Part shown: positions 17,162 through 25,885 of the stretch, one piece after another
How positions within the stretch are numbered: the stretch's first letter is position 1
How the letters are laid out: the number at the start of each line of letters is the position of its first letter
Assembly: GCA_031292035.1 (NCBI GenBank)
Contig: JARLHX010000009.1
Span: 62,001-126,000 of the forward strand
Origin: Negativicutes bacterium
GTDB lineage: Bacteria; Bacillota_C; Negativicutes; Sporomusales_B; JARLHX01
DNA length: 64,000 bases
Direction: 5' to 3'
Notes under the pieces: model-generated
Seen by the model: only the letters and a program-made list of their open reading frames with translations
The model's database searches: none
Told to the model about the DNA's origin: nothing
Position numbers and translations under genes: made by a program

Positions 17162-17983
17162 ATGGCGGGACAGACGACAGGGAACCTCTTGATTATCGGC
17201 GGTAATGAGGATAAAGACCGTGAATGCGTTATTTTACGCAGATTCATTACTATGGCAGGCGAACGCCAGGCGAGAATTGCCGTGGTCACCACTGCCACAG
17301 AATCTCCCCGGGAAGCTGGCGACGAATATCGAAGCTTGTTTGCGGAGTTTGGCGCCGAAACAGTGAGCATAGTGTATATTGCCAATCGGGAGGCGGCCAA
17401 CGACCGGCAGCAACTTGCCGCCCTGGAGAATTGCTCAGGTCTTTTTTTTACCGGCGGCGATCAGCTTAGGCTAACCAGTATCTTGGGCGGTTCAGCCGCA
17501 GACGCTGCCATCCGCCGGGCGCACCGGAGCGGAGCGGTCATTGCCGGAACCAGTGCCGGGGCTTCGATGATGAGTGATACCATGATTGTCGACGGCGATT
17601 CCAGTGCTACTCCGAAAAAGTCCATGGTAAGCATGGCGCATGGCATGGGCCTATTGGAGGAAGTGGTAATCGACCAGCACTTTGCCCAGCGGGGCCGAAT
17701 CAACAGGCTCTTAGCGGCGGTGGCGCAAAATCCGCATGTTCTGGGAGTCGGTATTGACGAAGATACGGCGCTGATGGTGACGCCGACGCGAATGATCGAG
17801 GTCATCGGCTCGCAGACAGTCACCATTCTTGATGGTAAAAATATAGTCTATTCCAATATATCGGAGTCAAAACAGTTTGCTCCGTTGGCTCTTACCGATG
17901 TTTTGCTGCATATTTTGCCCAGCGGTTTCGGTTTCGATCTTAAAAAGCGCGTACCTTTTGAGATCGATCAACCGAAAAGATAG
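17162..17983 (+). CDS. cphB: Cyanophycinase
   Basis: A 273-residue serine exopeptidase of family S51 that cuts cyanophycin (multi-L-arginyl-poly-L-aspartate) to beta-Asp-Arg dipeptides. The nucleophile motif is AGTSAGASMM (about residues 130-139); other landmarks are LLIIGGNEDK at the start, FFTGGDQ, and DQHFAQRGRINRLL. ATG 17162 follows GGGAGGCGAG. The cyanophycin synthetase gene begins 27 bases after its stop, so both enzymes of the storage polymer are co-transcribed. Confidence 0.95.
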   Translation: MAGQTTGNLLIIGGNEDKDRECVILRRFITMAGERQARIAVVTTATESPREAGDEYRSLFAEFGAETVSIVYIANREAANDRQQLAALENCSGLFFTGGDQLRLTSILGGSAADAAIRRAHRSGAVIAGTSAGASMMSDTMIVDGDSSATPKKSMVSMAHGMGLLEEVVIDQHFAQRGRINRLLAAVAQNPHVLGVGIDEDTALMVTPTRMIEVIGSQTVTILDGKNIVYSNISESKQFAPLALTDVLLHILPSGFGFDLKKRVPFEIDQPKR

Positions 17984-18010
17984 TTTCCAAGCTTTAAGGG
18001 AGGCATTTGG

Positions 18011-20671
18011 ATGCACATCTTGTCACTACATATATTGCCGGGAGCAAATGTTTATCACTATCAGCCGGTTCTCAAAATTCGACTGGATTTGGCCGAATTC
18101 GAAAATGTGGCGAGTCATGTTTTGCCCCATTTCAATACCCGACTCATCGGGCTATTGCCAGGGCTAAAGGAGCATCATTGTTCGCGGGGGTATGCCGGCG
18201 GCTTTTGGGAACGGCTGCATGAAGGAACTTACCTGGCCCATGTGTTTGAACACATTGTTTTAGAACTGCAGTGTCGGGCCGGTGAAGAGGTAAATTTCGG
18301 CAAGACCCGCGCGGTAGGTGAAAGTAGTGTCTATGACGTAGTTGTCGGCTATCAGACGGCATCGGCCGCTGTTCAGGCGGCTTATGCCGCGGAGCGCTTG
18401 CTACAGGCGGTTATTCACGACCGGCCTTATGATACAGCTGTGGCAGTGGATGCGATCAAACAAGCGATTGATACGTCTAGGCTTGGACCCAGTACGGCTG
18501 CCATCTACAAGGCGGCGAAACGACGCGGCATCCCTGTGATTCGTGTCGAGCAAGAAGATTTACTGATTCTCGGCTACGGCCGCAAACAGCGCCGCATTTG
18601 GGCCACTTTGACCGGCCAGACAAGTGTGTTGGCCAGTGATCTGGCCTCAGACAAAGAATTGAGCAAAAAAATCTTGTCTGAGGGCGGGATACCGGTGCCA
18701 GAGGGCCGGGTAGTGGAAGATGAGAAAGGCGCAATTCATGTTTGGAAGCTATTTGATTGCCCGGTGGCTGTCAAGCCTGTTTTCGGCAATCAGGGCAAGG
18801 GAGTGACGCTGAACGTCAATTCTGAGGCCGAAGCGGTCCGGGCTTTTCACAATGCCGCCGCTCACGACAAGCGGGTGCTTGTGGAAGAATTTGTGTCTGG
18901 TCGACAATACCGAATCTGCGTGGTCGACGGGAAGATGGCTGCCGCCGCCGAGCGCATTCCTGCCTATGTCATCGGCGACGGCTTGCATACGGTGGATGAA
19001 CTGGTGGCGATGACAAACAGTCATCCGGATCGTGGCGTAGGCCATGAAAAACCGCTGACCAAAATTAAGATTGACGCAGTGGCGATTACCGTTTTGAACA
19101 GGCAGGGTCTAACGCCTGAAACCATTCCTGCGGTTGGGCAGGTGGTGTTTGTCCGGGAAAACGCCAATCTGAGCACCGGCGGTACGGCGGTGGATGTGAC
19201 TGATATTATTCATCAAGACAATGTGCTGCTTGCTGAGCGGGCTGCGGCCCTGGTGGGGCTGGATATTGCCGGGATTGATCTGGTGGCGCGGGAAATCACC
19301 CAGCCGATCACTTCTGAAAACGGCGCGGTGATCGAGGTGAATGCTGCGCCAGGAATCCGAATGCATCATTACCCTTCCGCCGGAAAACCTCGCGATGTTG
19401 CCAAGCGAATTGTCGACTATTTATTTCCTGTTAATCATAATGGCCGGATTCCGGTGGTGGCGATCACAGGAACCAACGGTAAGACGACAGTTAGCCGGAT
19501 GATCGGCCATATCTGGCAACAGGCCGGGTACAATGTCGGCATGACAAGTACGGGGGGAATCTATATCGGCGGACGTCAGATCGTCGATGGCGATACCACC
19601 GGACCGGCCAGCGCCAGAAGGGTGCTGACCGATCCGACGGTGGAGGTGGCCGTGCTTGAGACCGCCCGTGGTGGTATTCAGCGCGGCGGTCTCGGGTTCG
19701 ATCTGTGTGACGTCGGGATTGTGACCAATATTACCGAAGATCATTTTGGGCAGGATGGGATTGAAGACTTGACCGACTTGATCTACATCAAATCGCTGAT
19801 TGTCGAAATGGTGAGGCCCGGAGGGTTCGCCCTGCTTAACGCCGACGATCCGTGCGTAACAGCTCTGTTGGCAAGAGCCAGGGGTGAAATTGTCTATTTT
19901 ACCACCGAGGCAGATAATCTAATTGTTCGCAGGCATCTTGGCATCGGCGGCAAAGCCTTTTTTGTGAAGGAGGGCGTCATCTATGTCGCCAGCGGCAATT
20001 TGGCCCGCCCGGTGGCTCAGGTTGGTGATATCCCGGTGACCTTGGGCGGTTTGGCACAGCATAATATTCAAAATGCGGTGATTGCAGCGGCAGGCTGCTA
20101 CTGCCTGAAGTTGCCGCTCAGCTTTATCCGCAACGGACTGACCACCTTTGAGCAGAATCCCGGTCGACTAAATATTGTTTCAGTCGGAGATTTCCGGGTT
20201 TGTGTGGACTATGGCCACAACGCAGCCGGTTATCAAGCGCTTATCAATACAGTAAACCGGTTGGGGGCGAAGCGCTTGGTAGGGGTCATTGGGGCGCCAG
20301 GCGACCGGCGGGATGATGTGATTGTCAATATCGGTCGGGTCGCTGGGCAGGGATTTGACCGTATTTATATTAAAGAAGATGGCGACCTAAGAGGGCGTGA
20401 AACCGGTCAAACAGCCCAGCTTCTCAATCGAGGAGTTCTCGAGACCGGCCTGTCTCCGGATAAAATCACGGTGATTCTGGCAGAGGATGTTGCGGTCCAT
20501 TCCGCCCTTGTTGCTGCTCAGCCTGGTGATATGATCGTAATTTTCTATGAGAAGTTTGAAAAGGTCATGGATGTCATCAACTCTTTCCGCCAGAGCAGGC
20601 AGGAGGCAGGCCCCTCAAACTTACTGCCTGGGTATGATCAGGTGGTCGTGGCGGGGACAAAATCTTTGTAA
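18011..20671 (+). CDS. cphA: Cyanophycin synthetase
   Basis: Makes cyanophycin from Asp and Arg with two ATP per step. The 886-residue protein has the full three-part layout: an N-terminal domain (about 1-160), an ATP-grasp domain (about 160-480, with VKPVFGNQGKGVTLNV and VIEVNAAPGIRMHHYP), and a Mur-ligase-like domain (about 485-870) with the P-loop GTNGKTTVSRMIGH. Length fits the family (about 870-900). ATG 18011 follows GGGAGG. Cyanophycin is a nitrogen reserve; in a spore former it may be used during sporulation, but that is inference. Confidence 0.97.
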   Translation: MHILSLHILPGANVYHYQPVLKIRLDLAEFENVASHVLPHFNTRLIGLLPGLKEHHCSRGYAGGFWERLHEGTYLAHVFEHIVLELQCRAGEEVNFGKTRAVGESSVYDVVVGYQTASAAVQAAYAAERLLQAVIHDRPYDTAVAVDAIKQAIDTSRLGPSTAAIYKAAKRRGIPVIRVEQEDLLILGYGRKQRRIWATLTGQTSVLASDLASDKELSKKILSEGGIPVPEGRVVEDEKGAIHVWKLFDCPVAVKPVFGNQGKGVTLNVNSEAEAVRAFHNAAAHDKRVLVEEFVSGRQYRICVVDGKMAAAAERIPAYVIGDGLHTVDELVAMTNSHPDRGVGHEKPLTKIKIDAVAITVLNRQGLTPETIPAVGQVVFVRENANLSTGGTAVDVTDIIHQDNVLLAERAAALVGLDIAGIDLVAREITQPITSENGAVIEVNAAPGIRMHHYPSAGKPRDVAKRIVDYLFPVNHNGRIPVVAITGTNGKTTVSRMIGHIWQQAGYNVGMTSTGGIYIGGRQIVDGDTTGPASARRVLTDPTVEVAVLETARGGIQRGGLGFDLCDVGIVTNITEDHFGQDGIEDLTDLIYIKSLIVEMVRPGGFALLNADDPCVTALLARARGEIVYFTTEADNLIVRRHLGIGGKAFFVKEGVIYVASGNLARPVAQVGDIPVTLGGLAQHNIQNAVIAAAGCYCLKLPLSFIRNGLTTFEQNPGRLNIVSVGDFRVCVDYGHNAAGYQALINTVNRLGAKRLVGVIGAPGDRRDDVIVNIGRVAGQGFDRIYIKEDGDLRGRETGQTAQLLNRGVLETGLSPDKITVILAEDVAVHSALVAAQPGDMIVIFYEKFEKVMDVINSFRQSRQEAGPSNLLPGYDQVVVAGTKSL

Positions 20672-20710
20672 AATAACCGAATTAGAAAAATATCCCTTGT
20701 CAAAGCAGGC

Positions 20711-20766
20711 AAAAACCCCTGCATGTAGAATAAATATAAGTTAAAAAACTACGTGTGGGGGTTTTT
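20711..20766 (+). promoter_or_regulatory. Hairpin covering the cheW ribosome binding site, or cphA terminator
   Basis: Bases 20711-20728 (AAAAACCCCTGCATGTAG) pair with 20749-20766 (CTACGTGTGGGGGTTTTT) over 18 positions, three of them G-U. The right arm contains the GGGGG ribosome binding site and a T5 run, and ends directly at the ATG of cheW. It can act as a terminator for cphA and hide the cheW start in read-through RNA. Confidence 0.65.
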
Positions 20767-21246
20767 ATGGACGAGAAGCAGAGTACCCAAGAACTTCAGC
20801 TGGTAATCTTCCGCTTAGCTAAGGAAGAATATGGCCTGCCGATAACCAAAGTTCAGGAAATAAACAGGCTGGTTCCCATCACAAAACTGCCCCAGACGCC
20901 GACGTTTATGGAAGGAATCATTAATCTGCGCGGGCGGATTATTCCCATTATCGACCTGAGAAAGCGTTTTCAGGTTACTGTTTCTGACTATAATGATGAT
21001 AACCGGATTATTGTTGTTGAAGTGAAGGGGCAAATTGTGGGGATCATAGTCGACGCCGTCAATGAAGTTGTACGGCTGCCTCAGGCGAGTATCGAACCGC
21101 CGCCGCCAACCTTTATTCTAGATGGACAGTATATCCACGGTGTCGGTAAAATGGATGACAGGCTGCTGATCTTACTGGATATTGACAGCATTATTACCAG
21201 CCAGGAGGAAATTATCCTGAAACAGATCGATACGAATGGAATCTAA
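20767..21246 (+). CDS. cheW: CheW-like chemotaxis coupling protein
   Basis: A 159-residue protein consisting of one CheW domain, which links chemoreceptors to the CheA kinase. Typical segments are QLVIFRLAKEEYGLPI, the INLRGRIIPIIDLR motif, and IVGIIVDAVNEV. ATG 20767 is chosen; an upstream in-frame GTG at 20755 lies inside a hairpin arm and lacks a site. It is a lone chemotaxis gene in front of ispE, overlapping it by 11 bases. A cheW-like gene in this place is not part of the Bacillus order. CheV-like or PilG-pathway coupling is possible. Confidence 0.88.
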   Translation: MDEKQSTQELQLVIFRLAKEEYGLPITKVQEINRLVPITKLPQTPTFMEGIINLRGRIIPIIDLRKRFQVTVSDYNDDNRIIVVEVKGQIVGIIVDAVNEVVRLPQASIEPPPPTFILDGQYIHGVGKMDDRLLILLDIDSIITSQEEIILKQIDTNGI

Positions 21247-22114
21247 TTGGCTGCGCATTGAGGCTTGCGCCAAAATCAACCTGGCCCTCGACATTCACCA
21301 CAAGCGAAATGACGGTTATCATGAAGTGGCGATGGTGATGCAGGCGGTTGCCCTGGCCGACTTAGTCGGCCTTCAGGAGCAGGCTGAGGGAATTAGCGTG
21401 GCAACCAACCTCGCCGGGTTGGACTCTGGGCCGAGTAATCTGGCTTATCGTGCCGCGGCGCTTGTTCTTGCCACCTGTGGGATTCGCCGCGGTGTACATA
21501 TTGAACTGGAGAAGCGCATTCCGCTGGCCGCCGGTTTGGCTGGCGGCAGCAGCGACGCCGCTGCTGTGCTGACAGGACTCAATCGCATGTGGCGGCTGGG
21601 TCTGAGTCCCGCCGAACTGGATAATCTAGGGGCTACACTTGGTTCAGATGTGCCCTTTTGCCTGCACGGAGGCACGATGTTGGCCACCGGACGGGGCGAG
21701 ATCCTGACGCGTCTGCCGGATGTGCCGCATGCTTGGGTGGTCTTGGCAAAACTGCCTGTCGAGGTTTCGACTGCCTGGGCGTATAACAATTACCGCCCCG
21801 AAGCTGTTGCCGCTCATCCCGATATCAGTGGAATGACAGCGTGTCTCAAACAGCAAGATTTAGCAGGGGTGGCCGCGCGACTGGGCAATGTGCTTGAGAC
21901 GGTCACCATACCAGCTCATCCTGAAATTTCCGCCCTAAAACAATGTATGCTCGATACAGGGGCAATGGCCTGTCTGATGTCTGGCAGTGGCCCGACCGTT
22001 TTTGGTCTGACCGCTGAGCGGCGGGAGGCGGAAAATGTGGCAGATAGCCTCCGGCGCCGAACCAGGGCTCAAGTCATGGTCACAGAAACTTTGGCAGTAG
22101 TGGGGGGGGAATAA
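21236..22114 (+). CDS. ispE: 4-diphosphocytidyl-2-C-methyl-D-erythritol kinase
   Basis: The GHMP kinase of the non-mevalonate isoprenoid pathway, 292 residues. AKINLALDI opens the protein; the ATP-binding loop is PLAAGLAGGSSDAAAVL (about residues 96-112) and the C-terminal motif is MSGSGPTVFGL. ATG 21236 lies inside the end of cheW and has only a weak site, so translation is probably coupled. It is in the conserved ispE-purR-glmU-prs context. Confidence 0.96.
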   Translation: MESNWLRIEACAKINLALDIHHKRNDGYHEVAMVMQAVALADLVGLQEQAEGISVATNLAGLDSGPSNLAYRAAALVLATCGIRRGVHIELEKRIPLAAGLAGGSSDAAAVLTGLNRMWRLGLSPAELDNLGATLGSDVPFCLHGGTMLATGRGEILTRLPDVPHAWVVLAKLPVEVSTAWAYNNYRPEAVAAHPDISGMTACLKQQDLAGVAARLGNVLETVTIPAHPEISALKQCMLDTGAMACLMSGSGPTVFGLTAERREAENVADSLRRRTRAQVMVTETLAVVGGE

Positions 22115-22115
22115 G

Positions 22116-22802
22116 ATGGAACGACGGTTGTCGCCCATTAAACTGGATAGTTATAAACCGTTGCGGGAAGTTGTCAGTGAGGCCCTGCGCGAGGCAATCG
22201 TGAATCAAACGCTAAAACCCGGCGAACGTTTGATGGAAATTCAACTGGCCGAGGAACTGGGTGTGAGCCGTACGCCGATTCGAGAAGCCATCCGGCGTCT
22301 GGAACTGGAAGGGTTTCTCATCATGGTGCCGCGGCGGGGGACCTATGTTGCCGATCTGACAATCAAAGATATCAATGAAGTGTTTGAAATCCGCACCGCG
22401 CTGGACGTGTTGGCAGCCGGCCTGGCGGCCGAGCGGATTACCGAGGAAGAACTGGAGCAGATGGAACGGTTGCTGGTCCAAATCGGCGAATATATTGACC
22501 GCAACGATGCCGAAGGGATTGTCGAAGCTGACGGCCAATTCCATGATATTCTGTATCGGGCCAGCCGCAATGACCGGCTGGTAGGTATTATCAGTAATTT
22601 ACGGGAACAATTTACGCGCTTTCGGACGATTTCCATGGCATATCCCGGGCGGATAAAAAATACCTTAGAAGAACACCGGCGTTTGGTGGAGGCAATTGGT
22701 CAACGTAACCCCGAGTTGGCGCAACAGTATGCCTCTGAGCATATGGAGAACGCCGAGCAGACCCTTCTTACCGATCTGAATGAACGCCGGCAAAAACGGT
22801 AG
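22116..22802 (+). CDS. GntR family transcriptional regulator (FadR/FCD type)
   Basis: A 228-residue DNA-binding regulator. The N-terminal winged helix (about residues 8-75, LREVVSEALREAI, LAEELGVSRTPIREAIRRLE) is followed by an all-helical FCD ligand domain with conserved Asp/His positions (FHDILYRAS, EHRRLVEAI) that usually hold a metal ion. ATG 22116 is 1 base after the ispE stop and follows a run of seven G. The ligand cannot be read from sequence; this regulator is often seen at this place in Negativicutes-like orders, an inference from memory. Confidence 0.9.
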   Translation: MERRLSPIKLDSYKPLREVVSEALREAIVNQTLKPGERLMEIQLAEELGVSRTPIREAIRRLELEGFLIMVPRRGTYVADLTIKDINEVFEIRTALDVLAAGLAAERITEEELEQMERLLVQIGEYIDRNDAEGIVEADGQFHDILYRASRNDRLVGIISNLREQFTRFRTISMAYPGRIKNTLEEHRRLVEAIGQRNPELAQQYASEHMENAEQTLLTDLNERRQKR

Positions 22803-22831
22803 GCATATTTTCTGAAGGAGGAACGCCGCGG

Positions 22832-23587
22832 ATGTACGACGCCATTATTCTGGCCGGTGGCGAAAACCACAAGCGGTTGAGCACGTATACACCGCAGTGT
22901 TATGAAGCGCTGATCGAAATCGCGGGTAAACCGATGGTGACCTTTGTGGCGGAAGCCTTGGCTGCTAGCAAGCAGGTAGACCGCATTTTTGTGATGGGTC
23001 CTGCCGAGGCACTGGCAAAGTGCAAATATCCCGCCAACACGTTCATTGTTGAAGGCGGTCCGACCATTGTTCAAACCATTCGCCGGGGGATGGAGGCTTT
23101 GGGGCATACTCGGCGGGTATTGGTAGCTACCGCCGACATTCCTTTGCTGACTACCGAGGCGGTGGATGACTTTTTGGCCCAATGCATTAAGGTGGAGGCA
23201 GACCTGTACTATCCGATCGTACCCCAGGAAGTGAATGAGCGTCGCTATCCCGGGACTAAGCGAACCTATGTCAGGCTAAAAGAAGGTACTTTTACCGGAG
23301 GAAATCTGTTTTTGGTCAATCCGGCGATCATTAACCATTGTATGGATGTGGCCGAGCAAATCATTGCCAACCGAAAAAATCCGCTAAAATTGTGCCACCT
23401 GCTCGGTTGGACGTTTGTAATCCGGTTTCTTTTTGGAATACTGAAGCTCAAGGATGTTGAACAGCGGGCGTCTGAGATGCTGCAAGTAGTCGGCGCCGTT
23501 ATTCAATCCCCTTATCCTGAGCTTGGCATTGATGTCGATAAACCCAGCGACCTCGAATTGGTGCGGGCAACTTTTCTCCGGGCCTAA
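22832..23587 (+). CDS. MobA-like nucleotidyltransferase
   Basis: A 251-residue NTP transferase-domain protein. The N-terminal IILAGGENHKRL and AGKPMV motifs match the nucleotide-binding loop of the MobA/GlmU-type fold, and ATADIPLL carries the metal-binding Asp. The Lys in the usual GxGTRM loop is replaced by a GGENHKRL version, so the nucleotide and sugar or cofactor acceptor are unknown. AAGGAGGAACGC precedes ATG 22832. It lies between gntR and purR, in the same direction. Confidence 0.85.
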   Translation: MYDAIILAGGENHKRLSTYTPQCYEALIEIAGKPMVTFVAEALAASKQVDRIFVMGPAEALAKCKYPANTFIVEGGPTIVQTIRRGMEALGHTRRVLVATADIPLLTTEAVDDFLAQCIKVEADLYYPIVPQEVNERRYPGTKRTYVRLKEGTFTGGNLFLVNPAIINHCMDVAEQIIANRKNPLKLCHLLGWTFVIRFLFGILKLKDVEQRASEMLQVVGAVIQSPYPELGIDVDKPSDLELVRATFLRA

Positions 23588-23616
23588 AGGGAGCTTTTCA
23601 TAAAGTCGTTGAGTTG

Positions 23617-23645
23617 GCGCGATATAGGATCGCGCTTTCTATTTT
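23617..23645 (+). terminator. Terminator before purR
   Basis: Perfect 7-bp stem GCGCGAT/ATCGCGC with loop ATAGG and a TTTCTATTTT tail. Confidence 0.75.
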
Positions 23646-23759
23646 GCCAAATTCTTTCGCGGCAAGCGGCAGGAATTGGGGTTCTGACAGAGAAAGTGAA
23701 TAAAAACGTTGGAAAGCAAGGATAATGTTCGGAAAAACCCCTTGCAGATGGAGGATTTT

Positions 23760-24575
23760 ATGGATAAGGTGAAGAGGCAAGAAAGAAGGATCGGCCTGAC
23801 AAAAATTTTGGTTGATCATCCTAATCAGCTTTTTTCCCTCAGCCATTTCAGCAGCCTGTTTGATGCTGCCAAATCCACAGTTTGTGAAGATATGGAAGCT
23901 ATCCGGCTGGCGATGGATCAGTTTGGACTGGGGCGGCTGGAGACGGTTTCCGGAGCGGCGGGGGGCGTCAAGTTTCTGCCGGTGAAAACGGCGACTGCTT
24001 CGGCCCATTTATTGGCTGAACTTGCGCAAAAGCTATCTGCACCCGATCGGATTATTGCCGGCGGCTTTCTTTATATGTCGGACATCTTATTTACCGCTCA
24101 ATTGATGATGCAGGTAGGCGAGGTGTTCATGACCCGCTTTGCTCATCAGTCGCCTGACTATATTATGACTGTCGAAACAAAGGGGATTCCCCTCGCTTTT
24201 GCCACCGCACGGGCTTTTAACCTGCCGCTGGTTACTGTTCGCCGCGGCAGCAGAGTGACTGAGGGGTCCTCGATGAGCATCAACTATGTGACCGGGTCGT
24301 CACGCCGGATTCAGACCATGTCGCTGCCGCGCCGCGCCATTCCGGCAGGGGCCAGGGTGCTGATCATCGATGACTTTATGAAGGCCGGAGGTACGGCCCG
24401 CGGAATGCTTGATCTGGCGCAAGAGGTTGCGGTAAGTGTCGTTGGGATCGGGGTGCTGGTGGCAACCGCCGAGCCCCTGCCGAAACTGGTGGAAGACTAT
24501 TTGCCGCTGCTTATCTTACACGAAGTGGATGAGCATAATAAGAAAATAGATATCCGGCCGGCTATCCAAGGGTAA
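23760..24575 (+). CDS. purR: Pur operon repressor PurR
   Basis: The Firmicute PurR represses purine genes and is released by PRPP. The 271-residue protein has an N-terminal winged helix (about 1-75) and a phosphoribosyltransferase-like domain with the PRPP loop LIIDDFMKAGGTARGM (about residues 202-217). VTKGIPLAFA-like and EGSSMSINYVTGSSRRIQTMSL segments match Bacillus PurR. ATG 23760 follows TGGAGG; the frame is open upstream but with no site. The prs gene that makes its effector lies three genes downstream. Confidence 0.95.
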   Translation: MDKVKRQERRIGLTKILVDHPNQLFSLSHFSSLFDAAKSTVCEDMEAIRLAMDQFGLGRLETVSGAAGGVKFLPVKTATASAHLLAELAQKLSAPDRIIAGGFLYMSDILFTAQLMMQVGEVFMTRFAHQSPDYIMTVETKGIPLAFATARAFNLPLVTVRRGSRVTEGSSMSINYVTGSSRRIQTMSLPRRAIPAGARVLIIDDFMKAGGTARGMLDLAQEVAVSVVGIGVLVATAEPLPKLVEDYLPLLILHEVDEHNKKIDIRPAIQG

Positions 24576-24605
24576 GCCTTTGCCGTCAAAACGGGAGGAT
24601 CTGCG

Positions 24606-25823
24606 ATGATTAATGAAGGTAAGGTTACTTTGGCTGCTGTTGAATGTGCCCTGGCTGCTTTGCAAGGGGTGATTCATGCTACGCCGCTTGATCGCAGCAG
24701 GACGTTCAGCGCTTTGACCGGCTGCGACCTGTATCTTAAACTGGAAAACTTGCAAAAGACAGGCTCGTTCAAAATTCGCGGCGCGTACAATAAAATCCAG
24801 TCGCTGACTGCCCCTGAACGGGCCAGGGGTGTTATCGCCGCTTCGGCCGGCAACCATGCCCAAGGGGTGGCTTCTGCCGCCAATGCCGCAGGGATAAAGT
24901 CAACGATCGTCATGCCCGAGGGGGCTCCTCTGGCTAAGATTATCGCTACTCGCAGCTATGGTGCCGAGGTAATCCTTCATGGCGCGGTGTATGATGATGC
25001 TTTCGGCAAGGCCGAGCAGGTCCAGCAAGAAAGCGGGCAGGTTTTGATTCATGCCTTTAACGATGCGGCTGTTATCGCCGGGCAAGGAACGGTCGGACTG
25101 GAAATTCTGCGGGAACTCGAAGATGTGAGCACCATTGTCGTGCCCATCGGCGGCGGCGGGTTGATCGCCGGCATCGCGGTGGCAGTTAAGGCTCTGGCGC
25201 CGCATATCAAAATATACGGGGTGCAGGCGCAAGGGGCTCCGGCCATGTACCTATCGAAACAAGCGCATACCCGAAAGACCATTTCGGAGGCAGTGACGAT
25301 GGCTGACGGGATTGCTGTCAAGGCTCCGGGTGATCTGACTTTTGCCTTGATCGAAAAATATGTCGATGATGTTGTCGTGATCGATGACGAAGCCACTTCC
25401 AATACCATCCTGATGCTGCTTGAACGGGCGAAGATGATGGTTGAGGGGGCGGGCGCGGTCAGCCTGGCGGCCATACTGCATGGCAAGATTCCGGTGACCG
25501 GCAAGGTGGTTAGTGTGATTTCCGGCGGAAACATCGATGTTAACATTATATCGCGGATTATCGAACGCGGCCTGGTTAAAGCTGGCCGGCGGATTAAGAT
25601 TTCTACCATGGTGGACGACCGGCCAGGGGCTTTGCAGCGTCTGCTGGCTGCTATCGCCGTGGTACGGGCCAACGTCATCCATGTTTACCATGACCGTGTG
25701 GAGCATGATGTTCCTATCGGCAAGGCCGTGGTCGAGGTCGGACTGGAGACCCGCGATGCCCTGCACACCGAGGAATTATTGGCCAGTCTGCGAAAAGAAG
25801 GTTATCAAGTGCAGGTTATTTAG
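24606..25823 (+). CDS. ilvA: Threonine ammonia-lyase with ACT domain
   Basis: Deaminates L-threonine to 2-oxobutanoate with pyridoxal phosphate. The 405-residue protein has the PLP lysine in GSFKIRGAYNK (about residue 58), the glycine-rich PLP phosphate loop IGGGGLIAGIA, and one C-terminal ACT domain (about residues 330-405, DDRPGALQRLLAAIA). This one-ACT, 400-residue form fits the catabolic/allosteric tdcB-like group as well as short IlvA. GGGAGGATCTGCG precedes ATG 24606. It lies between purR and glmU, outside the usual Bacillus set. Confidence 0.93.
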   Translation: MINEGKVTLAAVECALAALQGVIHATPLDRSRTFSALTGCDLYLKLENLQKTGSFKIRGAYNKIQSLTAPERARGVIAASAGNHAQGVASAANAAGIKSTIVMPEGAPLAKIIATRSYGAEVILHGAVYDDAFGKAEQVQQESGQVLIHAFNDAAVIAGQGTVGLEILRELEDVSTIVVPIGGGGLIAGIAVAVKALAPHIKIYGVQAQGAPAMYLSKQAHTRKTISEAVTMADGIAVKAPGDLTFALIEKYVDDVVVIDDEATSNTILMLLERAKMMVEGAGAVSLAAILHGKIPVTGKVVSVISGGNIDVNIISRIIERGLVKAGRRIKISTMVDDRPGALQRLLAAIAVVRANVIHVYHDRVEHDVPIGKAVVEVGLETRDALHTEELLASLRKEGYQVQVI

Positions 25824-25885
25824 AGGAATATCCACTCTGACGTCGAAAATTATCGTGTTCGAGACTATGGATAGGAGGAACAAGG

